Part shown: one piece after another, positions 7,474 to 16,672 of the stretch
Numbering within the stretch: the stretch's first letter is position 1
Layout of the letters: every line of letters begins with the position of its first letter
NCBI GenBank assembly: GCA_019420525.1
Contig: JAHZHA010000029.1
Coordinates: 1-64,000, forward strand
Length of the DNA stretch: 64,000 nt
Source of the DNA: Bacillota bacterium
GTDB lineage: Bacteria > Bacillota > Clostridia > Peptostreptococcales > Anaerovoracaceae
Direction of reading: 5' to 3'
Made by a program: the position numbers and the translations under genes
Notes under the pieces: generated by a model
Told to the model about the DNA's origin: nothing
The model's database searches: none
What the model saw: the letters and a program-made list of their open reading frames with translations, nothing else

Positions 7474-8046
7474 ATGAGAATGAAACGATTATCTGCTGCG
7501 GTATCGGTGTTTCTGATGATATCGTTTGTCTTTGCGGCGTATCTGCCTGCCAGTGCACAGAGTATGCCTGTTGCGGCGGAAGACGGCACTTACAGCGTCG
7601 GCGTGACTCTTTTCGGCGGAGGCGGCAAGGCGTCGGTGAAGAGCCCTGCGGAACTCATTGTAAAAGACGGATGTGCGACGGTGAGGATCGAGTGGAGCAG
7701 TCCGAATTATGATTATATGATCGTGGACGGTGTTCAGTATACACCGGTCAATGAAGACGGAAATTCGGTGTTCGAGATACCGGTGAATGTCTTCGACGAG
7801 GAGTTTTCTGTCATCGCCGATACGACGGCTATGGGAACGCCTCATGAGATCGAATATACGCTGAAGATCGATTCTTCCGGAATCGCATCGGAGGGAGAAA
7901 GTGAGACAGCGGCGGAGGATGAGGAAAAACAGGACAGCGGAGTTGACGCGGCGGTCATCGCAGTCATCGTTGTGCTCGTGCTGGCGGCTGTCGCTGCCGG
8001 CGTGCTGATGGGCCGCAGAATCGGAAAAAAGAAAAATTCCCGATAG
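7474..8046 (+). CDS. NEAT-like surface protein of a corrinoid/heme uptake operon
   Basis: This 190-residue protein has a signal peptide (residues 1-30, ending near ASAQS), one beta-sandwich domain (about 38-130), an acidic linker, a C-terminal membrane helix (about 158-180) and a basic tail KKKNSR. The domain reads DGTYSVGVTLFGGGGKASV, then SSPNYDYMIVDG and PHEIEYTL. This is a pattern I know from NEAT-related proteins encoded beside iron-complex ABC transporters. It is probably a membrane-anchored receptor that hands the ligand to the lipoprotein encoded next. The cobalamin riboswitch upstream points to a corrinoid ligand. AGGAGG at 7459 decides the start. Confidence 0.75.
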   Translation: MRMKRLSAAVSVFLMISFVFAAYLPASAQSMPVAAEDGTYSVGVTLFGGGGKASVKSPAELIVKDGCATVRIEWSSPNYDYMIVDGVQYTPVNEDGNSVFEIPVNVFDEEFSVIADTTAMGTPHEIEYTLKIDSSGIASEGESETAAEDEEKQDSGVDAAVIAVIVVLVLAAVAAGVLMGRRIGKKKNSR

Positions 8047-8188
8047 CTGGCAAAATAAAAGTGTACATAGACGATAAACGATCTTGTTGAAATTTCAATG
8101 AATTCGATGATGACGATGTCCGCAGAGAAGCGGGTTGTGGCCCCGGAAGCCACGGGCGGCTGACTGCGGCGGAGAGAGTGTTGCAGCG

Positions 8189-9424
8189 ATGATGAAGATA
8201 AAAAAGAAGAAATCGGCAGAGACGAACGAGAGAAGACGTTATCCGGCAGTGGCAGTCTCTCTCTGTCTCGTATTTTCATTAATCTGTCTGACTTTTTTGT
8301 CAGGGTGTGCGGCAGAAGACAGCAGAGAGAATCTGTCCGCACAGAGTCCGGCTGCTTCTTCGGAGATGACTGGCGGACTGAAAATAACGGGAAGTATGGA
8401 AATCTCTTACGCTTCGGAGTTTTCCGTGGATTATCTCGATAACGGCGGCAGGCTGATACGCATTTCCGACGGAAGTGTTTTCCTTCTGCTTCCGGAAGGG
8501 ACGAGCGTGCCCGGGGGACTGAGTGAGGAGATCACCGTGCTTCAGCAGCCGGTCAGCAGGATCTATCTGGCAGCTGCGGCTGCGATGGATCATTTCTGTA
8601 AGATCGGCGCGACGGATGCGGTGGCGCTGACGGGAAAAAAGGCGTCGGACTGGTATATCGAAGAGGCGAGAAATGCTGTGGAGGAAGGGAGGATTCTTTA
8701 TGCGGGAAAGTACAATATGCCGGATTACGAGCTGATTCTACAGCAGAAATGCACTCTCGCGGTGGAATCCACAATGATTTTTCATACGCCTGAAGTGAAG
8801 GAAAAGCTGGAGGAAAACGGCATACCAGTTTTGGTAGATTATTCCAGTTATGAGGAGCATCCTCTGGGACGCAGCGAGTGGATTAAGCTGTACGGTGTAC
8901 TGACGGGTCACGAGCAGGAGGCGGAGGCTGCTTTCAGGGAGCAGACGGAAAAGATGGAAGCGGCTGTGGCTGCCGCAGAAGGAGATAGCGATAAAGAAGG
9001 AAAGAAGACGGCCTTCTTTTATATCACCGCTTCCGGAGGTGTCAACGTGAGAAAGCCGGGAGATTATGTATCGAAGATGATCGAAATGGCCGGTGGAGAA
9101 TATATCTTTGAAGGCACGGACGTCGATGATGGAAAGGCCTCCACGACGGAGACGATACAGATGGAAGATTTTTATGCCGCCGCCCGGGACGCGGATTATC
9201 TGATCTACAATTCCACGGTGGACGGCGAACTGGACACGGTGGAAGAGCTGTTGAAGAAAAGTGAGCTTCTGGGGGATTTCAAGGCGGTAAAGGAAGGTCA
9301 TGTGTATTGCACCGGAAAAAACATGTATCAGGAGACGTCGGAATCGGGGACGATGGTGTATGATCTGTATCAGATGTACAGCGGTAGAGAAGACGGAATG
9401 GAATTTTTATATAAATTGAAGTAA
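8189..9424 (+). CDS. Corrinoid/iron-complex ABC transporter substrate-binding lipoprotein
   Basis: This 411-residue lipoprotein has a basic N-terminus, a hydrophobic core and the lipobox LSGC near residue 40, so it should be anchored outside the membrane. The mature part has the two-lobed helical-backbone fold of the BtuF/FecB class: an N-lobe with RIYLAAAAAMDHFCKIGA, a central helix rich in Glu/Lys, and a C-lobe with ADYLIYNSTVDGELDTVEEL. It would deliver the ligand to the permease encoded at 9523. The riboswitch suggests cobalamin or a precursor; siderophore or heme remains possible. The start is 8189 or 8192; GGAGAGAG lies upstream. Confidence 0.82.
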   Translation: MMKIKKKKSAETNERRRYPAVAVSLCLVFSLICLTFLSGCAAEDSRENLSAQSPAASSEMTGGLKITGSMEISYASEFSVDYLDNGGRLIRISDGSVFLLLPEGTSVPGGLSEEITVLQQPVSRIYLAAAAAMDHFCKIGATDAVALTGKKASDWYIEEARNAVEEGRILYAGKYNMPDYELILQQKCTLAVESTMIFHTPEVKEKLEENGIPVLVDYSSYEEHPLGRSEWIKLYGVLTGHEQEAEAAFREQTEKMEAAVAAAEGDSDKEGKKTAFFYITASGGVNVRKPGDYVSKMIEMAGGEYIFEGTDVDDGKASTTETIQMEDFYAAARDADYLIYNSTVDGELDTVEELLKKSELLGDFKAVKEGHVYCTGKNMYQETSESGTMVYDLYQMYSGREDGMEFLYKLK

Positions 9425-9522
9425 AAGACGGAATCTGTCCGGAAAAGAGGTTCCGGGGCCGTCTCCGCAGGCTCGCGGAATTTATCTTTCACGGCTGGCG
9501 GAAGCACGCAGAAGGAGCGGTT

Positions 9523-10578
9523 ATGGAGATGAAAGCGGAAAGAGTGCGGAAGACCCGCGGAGAGAAAATGCGCTGCATCAGATATGCGGTCTGTTACGGC
9601 ATACTGCTCTTTTTGTTTGTCCTTTTTTTCATATGGAATATCAATGCAGGAAGTGTTCATCTGTCGGTAGGCGAAATCGCGGAGATTCTGTTTTCCGGCT
9701 CTTCCGGCGAAGATATGGAATACGGGATCGTATGGAAAATCCGTCTGCCCAGGATCGTGGCGGCGGCGGTGCTGGGCGGCGCGCTGGCGCTGGCGGGATT
9801 CCTGATGCAGATTTTTTTCCGGAATCCCATCGCAGGTCCGTTTGTTCTCGGGATTTCATCGGGAGCCAAGATGACGGTGGCTGTCACGATGATTTTTCTT
9901 CTGAAGCGGGGGCTGGAGTCCTCTTCCTGGGTTCTGATCGGCGCTGCTTTTGTCGGTTCCCTGCTCACGATGCTCTTTGTGCTGCTGATTTCCGGAAAAG
10001 TGGGTACATCGTCTCTGCTGGTGGTCTGCGGGGTGATGGTGGGCTACATCTGTTCTGCAGTCACGGATTTTATCGTCACTTTTGCGGATGATGCCGATAT
10101 CGTAAACCTGCACAACTGGTCCATGGGCAGCTTTTCCGGCATCAGCTGGGAGAATGCAGGTGTCATGACGGCGGCGGTGGCGGCAGCTTCTGCGGCTGTC
10201 TTTTTCTGTTCCAAGCCGTTGGGTGCATATCAGCTGGGGGAGAGTTATGCGCAGAGTATGGGAGTGAATATCCGTCTGTTCCGGGTGATTCTCATTCTGC
10301 TTTCCAGCATTCTCTCCGCCTGTGTCACGGCATTTGCCGGACCGGTGTCTTTCGTGGGCATCGCCGTGCCTCATCTGGTACGTTATATGATGAATACCGC
10401 GAAGCCGCTTCTGATCATCCCGGCGTGTTTTCTGGGAGGCTCTGTTTTCTGTCTGTTCTGTGATCTCATCGCCAGGACGGTATTCGCTCCAACCGAGATG
10501 AGTATCAGTGCGGTGACGGCCGTATTCGGAGCTCCTGTGGTGATCTGGGTGATGATCCGGAAGCGCAGAGAAAACTGA
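9523..10578 (+). CDS. BtuC/FecCD-type ABC transporter permease
   Basis: This 351-residue membrane protein is the permease of a vitamin B12 / iron-complex importer. About nine to ten hydrophobic segments are visible. Family motifs include RLPRIVAAAVLGGALALAG (about residues 76-94), NPIAGPFVLGISSGAK and GPVSFVGIAVPHLVRYM (about residues 271-287), the last contacting the ATPase. It works as a dimer with the ATPase encoded at 10726. AGAAGGAG lies just before the start at 9523. It belongs to the cobalamin-riboswitch operon. Confidence 0.9.
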   Translation: MEMKAERVRKTRGEKMRCIRYAVCYGILLFLFVLFFIWNINAGSVHLSVGEIAEILFSGSSGEDMEYGIVWKIRLPRIVAAAVLGGALALAGFLMQIFFRNPIAGPFVLGISSGAKMTVAVTMIFLLKRGLESSSWVLIGAAFVGSLLTMLFVLLISGKVGTSSLLVVCGVMVGYICSAVTDFIVTFADDADIVNLHNWSMGSFSGISWENAGVMTAAVAAASAAVFFCSKPLGAYQLGESYAQSMGVNIRLFRVILILLSSILSACVTAFAGPVSFVGIAVPHLVRYMMNTAKPLLIIPACFLGGSVFCLFCDLIARTVFAPTEMSISAVTAVFGAPVVIWVMIRKRREN

Positions 10579-10725
10579 TCTCCAGGAATTGAAGGCTGAA
10601 GATCCGGGAGAATGCCGGAGAGCGGGACGGTTGGAAAGCAGGAGCCGCGCCGTGCGCAGAGCGGTCCGGAAGGTCTGGGCCTGTATACCGAAGGAACGTG
10701 ACAGAAAGGCGGAACGTGACGGAAC

Positions 10726-11964
10726 ATGAGTGAAAACGAAAAACAGTATTATTTCAGAGCGGAGCAGCTGTCGGCGGGATACGGCAGAGAGCCTCTGATC
10801 CGGAATATCGGATTCAGACTGGAACGCGGAAAGATTCTGACGCTCATCGGTCCGAACGGCAGCGGAAAATCGACGATTCTCCGGAGTATCGCCGGTCAGC
10901 TGAAAAAGAGCGGCGGAGCCGTATTTCTGAAGGGCAGGAATACGGATTTCATAAGCCGCAGAGAGTTGGCTGAGGAAATGGCGGCAGTTCTGACGGAGCG
11001 CGTGCGGCCGGAACTGATGACGTGTGCGGAGATGGCTGCGGCAGGCCGTTATCCGTATACCGGAAGGCTGGGGATTCTGTCGCAGGATGACAGGAAGAAG
11101 GTCAGGGAGGCGCTGCGGGCTGTCGATATGGAAGATTATGCGGACAGGGAATTCCGGAGTGTCAGCGACGGACAGCAGCAGCGGGTCCTTCTGGCGAGGG
11201 TGATCTGTCAGGAGCCGGAGCTGATCATTCTGGACGAGCCTACATCGTATCTGGATATCAGGTATAAACTCGAACTCTTTCAGATTCTGCGGGGGCTGGT
11301 GGAGAGGCGGGGCGTTACGGTCATCATGTCTCTTCACGAGCTGGAGCTGGCTCAGAAGGTGTCGGACTATATTCTCTGCGTCAGAGACGGAAGAGCCGAC
11401 CGGTACGGAACACCGGAGGAGATTTTGACCGAAGAATACATCCGGCAGTTGTACGATCTGGACAACGGATATTACAGTGAGATTTTCGGCTCGGTGGAGA
11501 TGAAAAATCCGGCGAAAATCGAAGACGAGGAAACCGGCAGGGCGCGGTTTCACGGAGAAGAGGAGGATGCTTTTCCGGGCAGGAAGAAAGAGAGTAAAGA
11601 GTCCGGGTCGGGCTGGGTGCCGGAGATTTTCGTCATCGCCGGCGGCGGGAGCGGATCTGCGGTGTTCCGGAAGCTGAACCGGCGGGGTGTTTCTTTTGCC
11701 GCAGGCGTTCTCCACCGCAATGATATCGATTATGAACTGGCGCGGATGCTGGCTGATCGGGTGATCTCCGAGAAACCTTATGCCAGGATCAGCGAAACTG
11801 CATATGAAGAGGCACTTCTCGTGATGAAAACGTGCGGCAGGGTGATCTGCTGTCTGGAGGATGACGAATTCGGCGAGATGAACGAGGAAAACCGCAGGCT
11901 GCTGCGGGAAGCCGAGAAGGCGGGAATTGCGGTCAGAAAAGCGGATTTTGACAGTATATTATGA
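10726..11964 (+). CDS. BtuD/FepC-type ABC ATPase with C-terminal extension
   Basis: This is a 412-residue ATPase of the corrinoid/iron-complex importer. Residues 1-255 form the ABC domain: Walker A GPNGSGKST (about 44-52), signature VSDGQQQRV (about 145-153, Asp in place of the usual Gly) and Walker B LIILDEPTSYLD. The remaining 155 residues are unusual for BtuD. An acidic linker leads into a Rossmann-like segment VIAGGGSGSAVFRKLNRRG and a final alpha/beta unit. Extended ATPases of this kind occur in some Gram-positive B12 systems, but I cannot assign this domain. Two copies of GGAACGTGAC (10693 and 10711) precede the start. Confidence 0.87.
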   Translation: MSENEKQYYFRAEQLSAGYGREPLIRNIGFRLERGKILTLIGPNGSGKSTILRSIAGQLKKSGGAVFLKGRNTDFISRRELAEEMAAVLTERVRPELMTCAEMAAAGRYPYTGRLGILSQDDRKKVREALRAVDMEDYADREFRSVSDGQQQRVLLARVICQEPELIILDEPTSYLDIRYKLELFQILRGLVERRGVTVIMSLHELELAQKVSDYILCVRDGRADRYGTPEEILTEEYIRQLYDLDNGYYSEIFGSVEMKNPAKIEDEETGRARFHGEEEDAFPGRKKESKESGSGWVPEIFVIAGGGSGSAVFRKLNRRGVSFAAGVLHRNDIDYELARMLADRVISEKPYARISETAYEEALLVMKTCGRVICCLEDDEFGEMNEENRRLLREAEKAGIAVRKADFDSIL

Positions 11965-12035
11965 GGTCGGGATGCGAAAGATGACGCAGAGAAGACCGGC
12001 CCGGACGGTGAGATGGTTTTTTATCATTATATCAC

Positions 12036-12064
12036 TTTACAGCGGCAAAGAAAAAGGGTATAAT
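12036..12064 (+). promoter_or_regulatory. Promoter of the amino-acid ABC importer operon
   Basis: TTTACA (12036-12041) and TATAAT (12059-12064) are separated by 17 bp, about 64 bp before the start codon. Confidence 0.8.
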
Positions 12065-12127
12065 TTTTATAATTTGCGGATGAGCAAAGGATAAGACAGA
12101 AATTATACGAAAGTGAGGAAGATTTTT

Positions 12128-12973
12128 ATGAAGAGGAAATGCAGAAATATTCTTCTCATCGTCATGGCTGTCGTGCTCGTGTGCGGCATGACCGCCTGTG
12201 GAAACGGCGGAGGCGGTTCCGCCGAAAATACTTCAGCGGATGGAAGTTCCGTTCCGCAGTCTCTGACGGTTGGAATCAGCGCTTCTCCGAAGCCTTTCAA
12301 CTATCAGGATGAAAACGGGGAATTGACCGGTCTGGAAGTCGATATGCTGAAACAGATTGCCGAAAAGAATAATATCGATCTTCAGTTCGAAATTACGGAA
12401 TTCGAATCGATGTTCGTCGGGCTCGATGCGGGCCGTTACGATCTGATCGTAGGCAACATCTCCAAGAAACCGGAGCGCGAGGAAAAGTATCTGCTGAGTT
12501 CCGAGCCTTATTTCCGCAGTAAGATCGCGCTGATTACGGCGGAAGGAAATACCGACATCAAGACGGTGGAAGATCTGGGCGGCAAAAAAGTGCCTGCAGG
12601 GGCCGGACGTGCAAACGCGCTGTTTATGGAATCCTACAATGAACAGCATTCGGACAATCCGATCGACATCCAGTATACGGATGCGGATGCCAGCGCAGCT
12701 CTCATCGACCTGAACAACGGCCGCTATGACGCCTGCATCTACAATACGACGTACGTGTCCGGCGTGACGAAGGAATACGGTTACAATTTCAACGTCTACG
12801 ATATTCCGAACGCCGATGAAATCGAAAAGCCGGAAGCGTGGCTGCTGTTCTCGAAGACCGATACGGCACTGAGAGATTTCTTTGATGAGCAGATCGCTGA
12901 GATGAAAGCGGACGGTTCTCTATCCGCACTGAGCATCGAATATTTCGGGGAAGATTATATACCGATGGATTAA
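12128..12973 (+). CDS. Polar amino-acid ABC transporter substrate-binding lipoprotein
   Basis: This 281-residue lipoprotein of the family-3 (glutamine/cystine/histidine type) solute-binding proteins has a signal peptide with the lipobox MTAC near residue 23. The mature domain starts SLTVGISASPKPFNYQDENG and continues with LTGLEVDMLKQIAEK, the family signature. The loop IVGNISKKPEREEKYLLS corresponds to the hinge region of these proteins. GAGGA before the ATG at 12128 favours this start over an upstream GTG at 12113. It forms an operon with the permease and ATPase genes that follow. The exact amino acid cannot be read. Confidence 0.9.
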   Translation: MKRKCRNILLIVMAVVLVCGMTACGNGGGGSAENTSADGSSVPQSLTVGISASPKPFNYQDENGELTGLEVDMLKQIAEKNNIDLQFEITEFESMFVGLDAGRYDLIVGNISKKPEREEKYLLSSEPYFRSKIALITAEGNTDIKTVEDLGGKKVPAGAGRANALFMESYNEQHSDNPIDIQYTDADASAALIDLNNGRYDACIYNTTYVSGVTKEYGYNFNVYDIPNADEIEKPEAWLLFSKTDTALRDFFDEQIAEMKADGSLSALSIEYFGEDYIPMD

Positions 12974-12991
12974 CGGAAGGACGGCAGATCA

Positions 12992-13732
12992 ATGGAACAG
13001 TTATTTAAACCCTCCGTCATCTGGGATTCCATTCTGGCTATCATTCCGAACATTCCGATCACCATGCTGATCACCGTGATCGCGGGTCTGCTGGGTCTGC
13101 TGTTCGGCTTCGTCCTGGCAGTGCTGAGGCTGAAGAAGATTCCGGTACTGGCCCAGCTGGCGACAGTCTATATTTCTTTTATCCGGGGGACTCCGCTGCT
13201 GGTACAGCTCTTCTTATCCTATTACGGAATACCGATGCTGCTGCGCGTGATCAACTATAACTTCGGAACGGAGTTTAACATCAGCGGCATTTCAAACATC
13301 ATTTTCGCATTTGCGGCCTTTTCTTTCAACGAAGCTGCGTACAATGCGGAAACGATCCGGGCGTCCATTCTCTCCGTGGACCGCAGAGATATCGAGGCGG
13401 CGCATTCCATGGGCATGACGGGAGGACAGACGATGCGGCGCGTCATACTGCCTCAGGCGATGATCGTGGCGATCCCGAATCTGGGAAACAGTTTTATCAA
13501 TCTGGTAAAAGCGACATCTCTGGCTTACGCTATCGGCGTCATGGATATGATGGGAAAAGCGAAAGTGGTCGCCGGAAACAATATGCGTTTTTTTGAGGCG
13601 TATATCGGTCTGGCTCTGCTTTACTGGGTGATCTGCCTGATTTTTGAATTTATCGTCAGAAAACTGGAGAAGAAATTTAATATTCTGGATCGGGAGGTGG
13701 CAGTCAGTGATACAGCTCAGGAACATTCATAA
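12992..13732 (+). CDS. Polar amino-acid ABC transporter permease
   Basis: This is a 246-residue HisM/GlnP-type permease with about five membrane helices. The start PNIPITMLITVIAGLLGLLF and the family motif YISFIRGTPLLVQLFLSYYG are diagnostic. The EAA-type cytoplasmic loop EAAHSMGMTGGQTMRRVILP (about residues 133-152) couples to the ATPase. The gene begins 18 bp after the binding-protein gene and its end overlaps the ATPase gene by 26 bp. Confidence 0.93.
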   Translation: MEQLFKPSVIWDSILAIIPNIPITMLITVIAGLLGLLFGFVLAVLRLKKIPVLAQLATVYISFIRGTPLLVQLFLSYYGIPMLLRVINYNFGTEFNISGISNIIFAFAAFSFNEAAYNAETIRASILSVDRRDIEAAHSMGMTGGQTMRRVILPQAMIVAIPNLGNSFINLVKATSLAYAIGVMDMMGKAKVVAGNNMRFFEAYIGLALLYWVICLIFEFIVRKLEKKFNILDREVAVSDTAQEHS

Positions 13733-14441
13733 ATCATTCGGAGAGAATCATGTGCTGCGCGGTGTCGATCTGGAAGTGCAGGACGGTGAGGTCGTAAGCA
13801 TCATCGGTGCCAGCGGATCCGGGAAATCGACGTTTCTCCGCACGATCAATTTTCTGGAGCCTGCCGACGAAGGAGAGATCATTCTCGACGATATCAGAGT
13901 GGATGCGGCACGGGCCTCCAGGGCGGACATCCTGAATCTGCGCCGCAGCACGGCGATGGTATTCCAGTCGTATAATCTCCTGAAGCACCGGACAGCGCTG
14001 GAAAATGTCATGGAAGCGCTGATAGTCGTTCAGAAAAAAGACAAGGGAGAAGCGAAGGAAATTGCTCTCGAGGAACTGAACCGCGTCGGTCTGGGCGATC
14101 GTACAGGGTATTATCCGCATCAGCTTTCCGGAGGACAGCAGCAGCGTGTGGGCATCGCCCGGGCGCTGGCCATCAGTCCGAAGGTCATGCTTTTCGACGA
14201 GCCGACTTCCGCGTTGGATCCGGAGATGGTGGGCGGTGTCCTGGATGTCATACGATCTATCGCGAAGGACGGGATGACGATGATTATCGTCACTCACGAG
14301 ATGAATTTCGCCCGGGAAGTTTCGAATCAGGTGGCTTTCTTCGACGAAGGACGGATTCTGGAACAGGGTACTCCGCAGGAAATCTTTTTGAATACGAGAG
14401 AAGAGCGTACGCGCCAGTTTCTGCAGAGAATTCAGAGATGA
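13707..14441 (+). CDS. Polar amino-acid ABC transporter ATPase
   Basis: This 244-residue GlnQ/HisP-type ATPase has Walker A GASGSGKST, Q-loop VFQSYNLLKH, signature LSGGQQQRVGIARAL, Walker B VMLFDEPTSALDPEMVG and the switch His in IIVTHEMNFAREV. I place the start at the GTG at 13707 because GGGAGGTGG lies 7 bp upstream and the protein then begins MIQLRNIHKSFG, as family members do. A longer reading frame starts at 13644 inside the permease gene but lacks support. Overlap with the permease suggests translational coupling. Confidence 0.93.
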   Translation: MIQLRNIHKSFGENHVLRGVDLEVQDGEVVSIIGASGSGKSTFLRTINFLEPADEGEIILDDIRVDAARASRADILNLRRSTAMVFQSYNLLKHRTALENVMEALIVVQKKDKGEAKEIALEELNRVGLGDRTGYYPHQLSGGQQQRVGIARALAISPKVMLFDEPTSALDPEMVGGVLDVIRSIAKDGMTMIIVTHEMNFAREVSNQVAFFDEGRILEQGTPQEIFLNTREERTRQFLQRIQR

Positions 14442-14471
14442 CTTCAGAAATATAAAAAAGAAATGGCAAGA

Positions 14472-14522
14472 GGGATTGTCTGTCCTGGGCTGTGAGACGG
14501 CGAGGGATGACAGTCCCTTTTT
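14472..14522 (+). terminator. Intrinsic terminator of the amino-acid importer operon
   Basis: GGGATTGTC (14472-14480) pairs with GACAGTCCC (14509-14517), one G-T pair included, followed by five T. Confidence 0.8.
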
Positions 14523-14570
14523 AAGGAACAGGAACAAATAATTAAAAACAGGAAAGTGAGGTAATAGATT

Positions 14571-15893
14571 ATGCGTTTTATCGCCTGCGGAGATTCTCTT
14601 TTCTCCAGCAGAAATCTGAGGAACCGTCTGGATCCTCAGCTGGTGGATCTGTTTTTGTCTGCTGACGGTGTATTCACCAATGCGGAATTCTGTACCCCGA
14701 ATCCGGAGACTCCGCCTGCGGCAGGCCGGGGATATATGACGTCTGTCCGGCCGTCGCTGCTGGATGAGTTCGCATCCTTAAATATCCGCATGCTGTCTTT
14801 CGTCAACAATCATACCGGAGATTACGGCTGGCAGGGAGTTCTGGACACGATGAAGGCCGCGGAAGACAGGAACCTGATTCCGTGCGGGTTGGGAAGAAGT
14901 CTCAGGGAGGCGCGTCTTCCGAAATTTCTGGACACTCCTTCGGGCCGCGTGAGCATTGTAGCTACATCTTCCACCAGATCGGAAGTGTTTGCCGCCAGCG
15001 ACGGGGGAGCGGGAGTTGTAGCCCGCCCGGGATCGAATCCGCTGCGCTGGTACCGTTCTTATGTGCTCCCGGAAAAGGAATTTGAGCAGCTGGCCAGGAT
15101 CGATGAGATGCTGGGTACCCGGGCCAGCGCTCTTGAAGGGATACGCGTCGAAACGTGGGAGCCTTTTGCGGAAGGAACATTCCGCTTCGGATCGATGTAT
15201 GAAGGGGCGCTGCAGATCGAACGGGGAGACAGGGCTTATGTCCGCACGTATGTTCATGAAAAGGATGCGGAGGAGATTCTGAAGAGTATCCGGGATGCAT
15301 CCCGCCGTTCGGATCTGACGCTGTTCAGTCTCCACACTCACGAGGGTGTGGCGGAAAACTGGTATGCACAGCAGCCGCCGGAATTTATCGAGAAAATCGC
15401 ACGGGACGCCATCGACGCCGGCGCCGATGCGGTGATCGGTCATGGCGCTCATTTTCTGCGCGGTGTGGAAATCTACAGGGGCCGCCCGATTTTTTACAAT
15501 CTGGGCAGTCTGCTGATGGAATTCGAAGCGGGAGAGTCGATCATCGCTCCGGAGATGTACGAGAGCTACGGCTACAGCATCGACAGCCGTCCTTCCGATC
15601 TCCATTCCAACCGCGCAAAAGACAGCGAGGGGAATTTTATCGGGTTCAATGCGGAACGCCGGTTTTCGGAGAACTGTCTGGTGCAGTTTGATCTGGAGAA
15701 CGGAGAACTCTCTTTCAGTCTGATACCTCTCGATCTCGGCATGGATAGGGAAAATCCGCTGCAGAGAGGACTGCCGTATCCGGCTTCTGCCGAAACAGCG
15801 CGTCAAATTGCTGAAAATCTGACGGAATACAGCCGCCGCTACGGCACAGAGTTTGTTTACGATGAGAAAAAGGACAGGATCGTATTGAAGTGA
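14571..15893 (+). CDS. CapA family metallophosphatase-like protein
   Basis: This is a 440-residue protein of the CapA (PGA_cap) family, related to calcineurin-like phosphatases and to the PgsA/CapA proteins of polyglutamate capsule synthesis. It shows FIACGDSLFS at the N-terminus, FVNNHTGDYG (about residues 78-87), LFSLHTHEG and DAVIGHGAHFLRGVEIYRG (about residues 285-303), which are the family metal-site blocks. No signal peptide is evident, unlike the secreted capsule proteins, so it is probably a cytoplasmic relative of unknown substrate. AGTGAGGTAATAG precedes the start. It follows the importer operon behind a terminator. Confidence 0.85.
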   Translation: MRFIACGDSLFSSRNLRNRLDPQLVDLFLSADGVFTNAEFCTPNPETPPAAGRGYMTSVRPSLLDEFASLNIRMLSFVNNHTGDYGWQGVLDTMKAAEDRNLIPCGLGRSLREARLPKFLDTPSGRVSIVATSSTRSEVFAASDGGAGVVARPGSNPLRWYRSYVLPEKEFEQLARIDEMLGTRASALEGIRVETWEPFAEGTFRFGSMYEGALQIERGDRAYVRTYVHEKDAEEILKSIRDASRRSDLTLFSLHTHEGVAENWYAQQPPEFIEKIARDAIDAGADAVIGHGAHFLRGVEIYRGRPIFYNLGSLLMEFEAGESIIAPEMYESYGYSIDSRPSDLHSNRAKDSEGNFIGFNAERRFSENCLVQFDLENGELSFSLIPLDLGMDRENPLQRGLPYPASAETARQIAENLTEYSRRYGTEFVYDEKKDRIVLK

Positions 15894-15956
15894 TTTTTCC
15901 GGAATGCCGGGAGAGACAGGCCGGTCCTTTGGAGAAGCGTAGAGCTGCAGATAAAA

Positions 15957-15999
15957 AATCCGGCCGCCGGGGAAAATATTTACGGCGGCCGGATTTGTT
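15957..15999. terminator. Bidirectional terminator between the CapA-like and Nudix genes
   Basis: AATCCGGCCGCC (15957-15968) and GGCGGCCGGATT (15984-15995) form a 12-bp perfect stem, with A-runs on one side and T-rich sequence on the other. It sits between convergent genes. Confidence 0.85.
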
Positions 16000-16039
16000 T
16001 CATTTATCGTCATTTTTTGATGCGGCAGGCGGCCGGGGA

Positions 16040-16672
16040 TTATCGTTCCGCCTGCTTTTCGTCTTTTAAAAATGCCAGAGGATCTTCGGAGCCGATGAAA
16101 TGCATCAGCTGATAGGCACAGGTGATAGAGACTTTTTCTTCGGCGAGGATCCGGCGGCATTCTTCACGGTCTGCCAGGACGACCTGAATATCTTCGTCTT
16201 CCTCTTCGTGAATGCTGGTGGGCTCTCCGCTGAAGTAACCGTAAATTGTGGCACAGGCTTCGTCTGTCATGCCGGGACTCATGTAAAACGGCCGGGAAAA
16301 TGCATCGGAAGACACCGGTTCAAAAATCAGGCCGGTCTCTTCAAAAGCTTCTCTTTTTGCGGCTTCTGTCAGAGATTCTCCTTTTTCGATCAGTCCTGCG
16401 GGAAGCTCGTAGACGTAATCGTCGACGGGATAGCGGAACTGTCGTTCCAGCACCAGCCGGGGAACCGCCGATTCGCTTTCTCTGTAGATGCCGAACAGCA
16501 TGACGCCGGCGGGCTTGAGCAGGTGCTCCAGGGCGGTGATGCCTTCGATTTCTTCGGAGCGGGAGGCCACGTAATACGAACCCTCCTCTCCGTTCCGGTG
16601 CGTAACGGTCAGCCTGTACATATTTAAAAATCTGTTTTCTGTCTGTTTTTCTGCGCGGATGACTCTCGTCAT
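16040..16672 (-). CDS. Nudix hydrolase, ADP-ribose pyrophosphatase-like
   Basis: This 210-residue protein has a complete Nudix box: Gly93, Glu99, Arg107-Glu108, Glu111-Glu112 and Gly114 in the spacing G-x5-E-x7-RE-x2-EE-x-G. It follows a strand ending YELPAGLIEKGES, as in NudF-type ADP-ribose pyrophosphatases, which cleave ADP-ribose to AMP and ribose phosphate. The reading frame stays open far upstream, but the real start is the ATG at 16672, preceded on the minus strand by AAAGGAGA. A TATAAT-like box lies at 16710-16715. The exact substrate is inferred only from the family. Confidence 0.88.
   Translation of the reverse strand: MTRVIRAEKQTENRFLNMYRLTVTHRNGEEGSYYVASRSEEIEGITALEHLLKPAGVMLFGIYRESESAVPRLVLERQFRYPVDDYVYELPAGLIEKGESLTEAAKREAFEETGLIFEPVSSDAFSRPFYMSPGMTDEACATIYGYFSGEPTSIHEEEDEDIQVVLADREECRRILAEEKVSITCAYQLMHFIGSEDPLAFLKDEKQAER

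Noticed and set aside
10693..10720. Direct repeat GGAACGTGAC before the BtuD-like gene
   Set aside because: Two 10-mers 18 bp apart between co-transcribed genes, not at a promoter. It may simply be a local duplication around the ribosome-binding region.
11964..12020. Terminator after the cobalamin-uptake operon
   Set aside because: ACCG and CGGT around GCCCGGA can pair, with TTTTTT 6 bases later, but the stem is only about four base pairs, too weak to claim.
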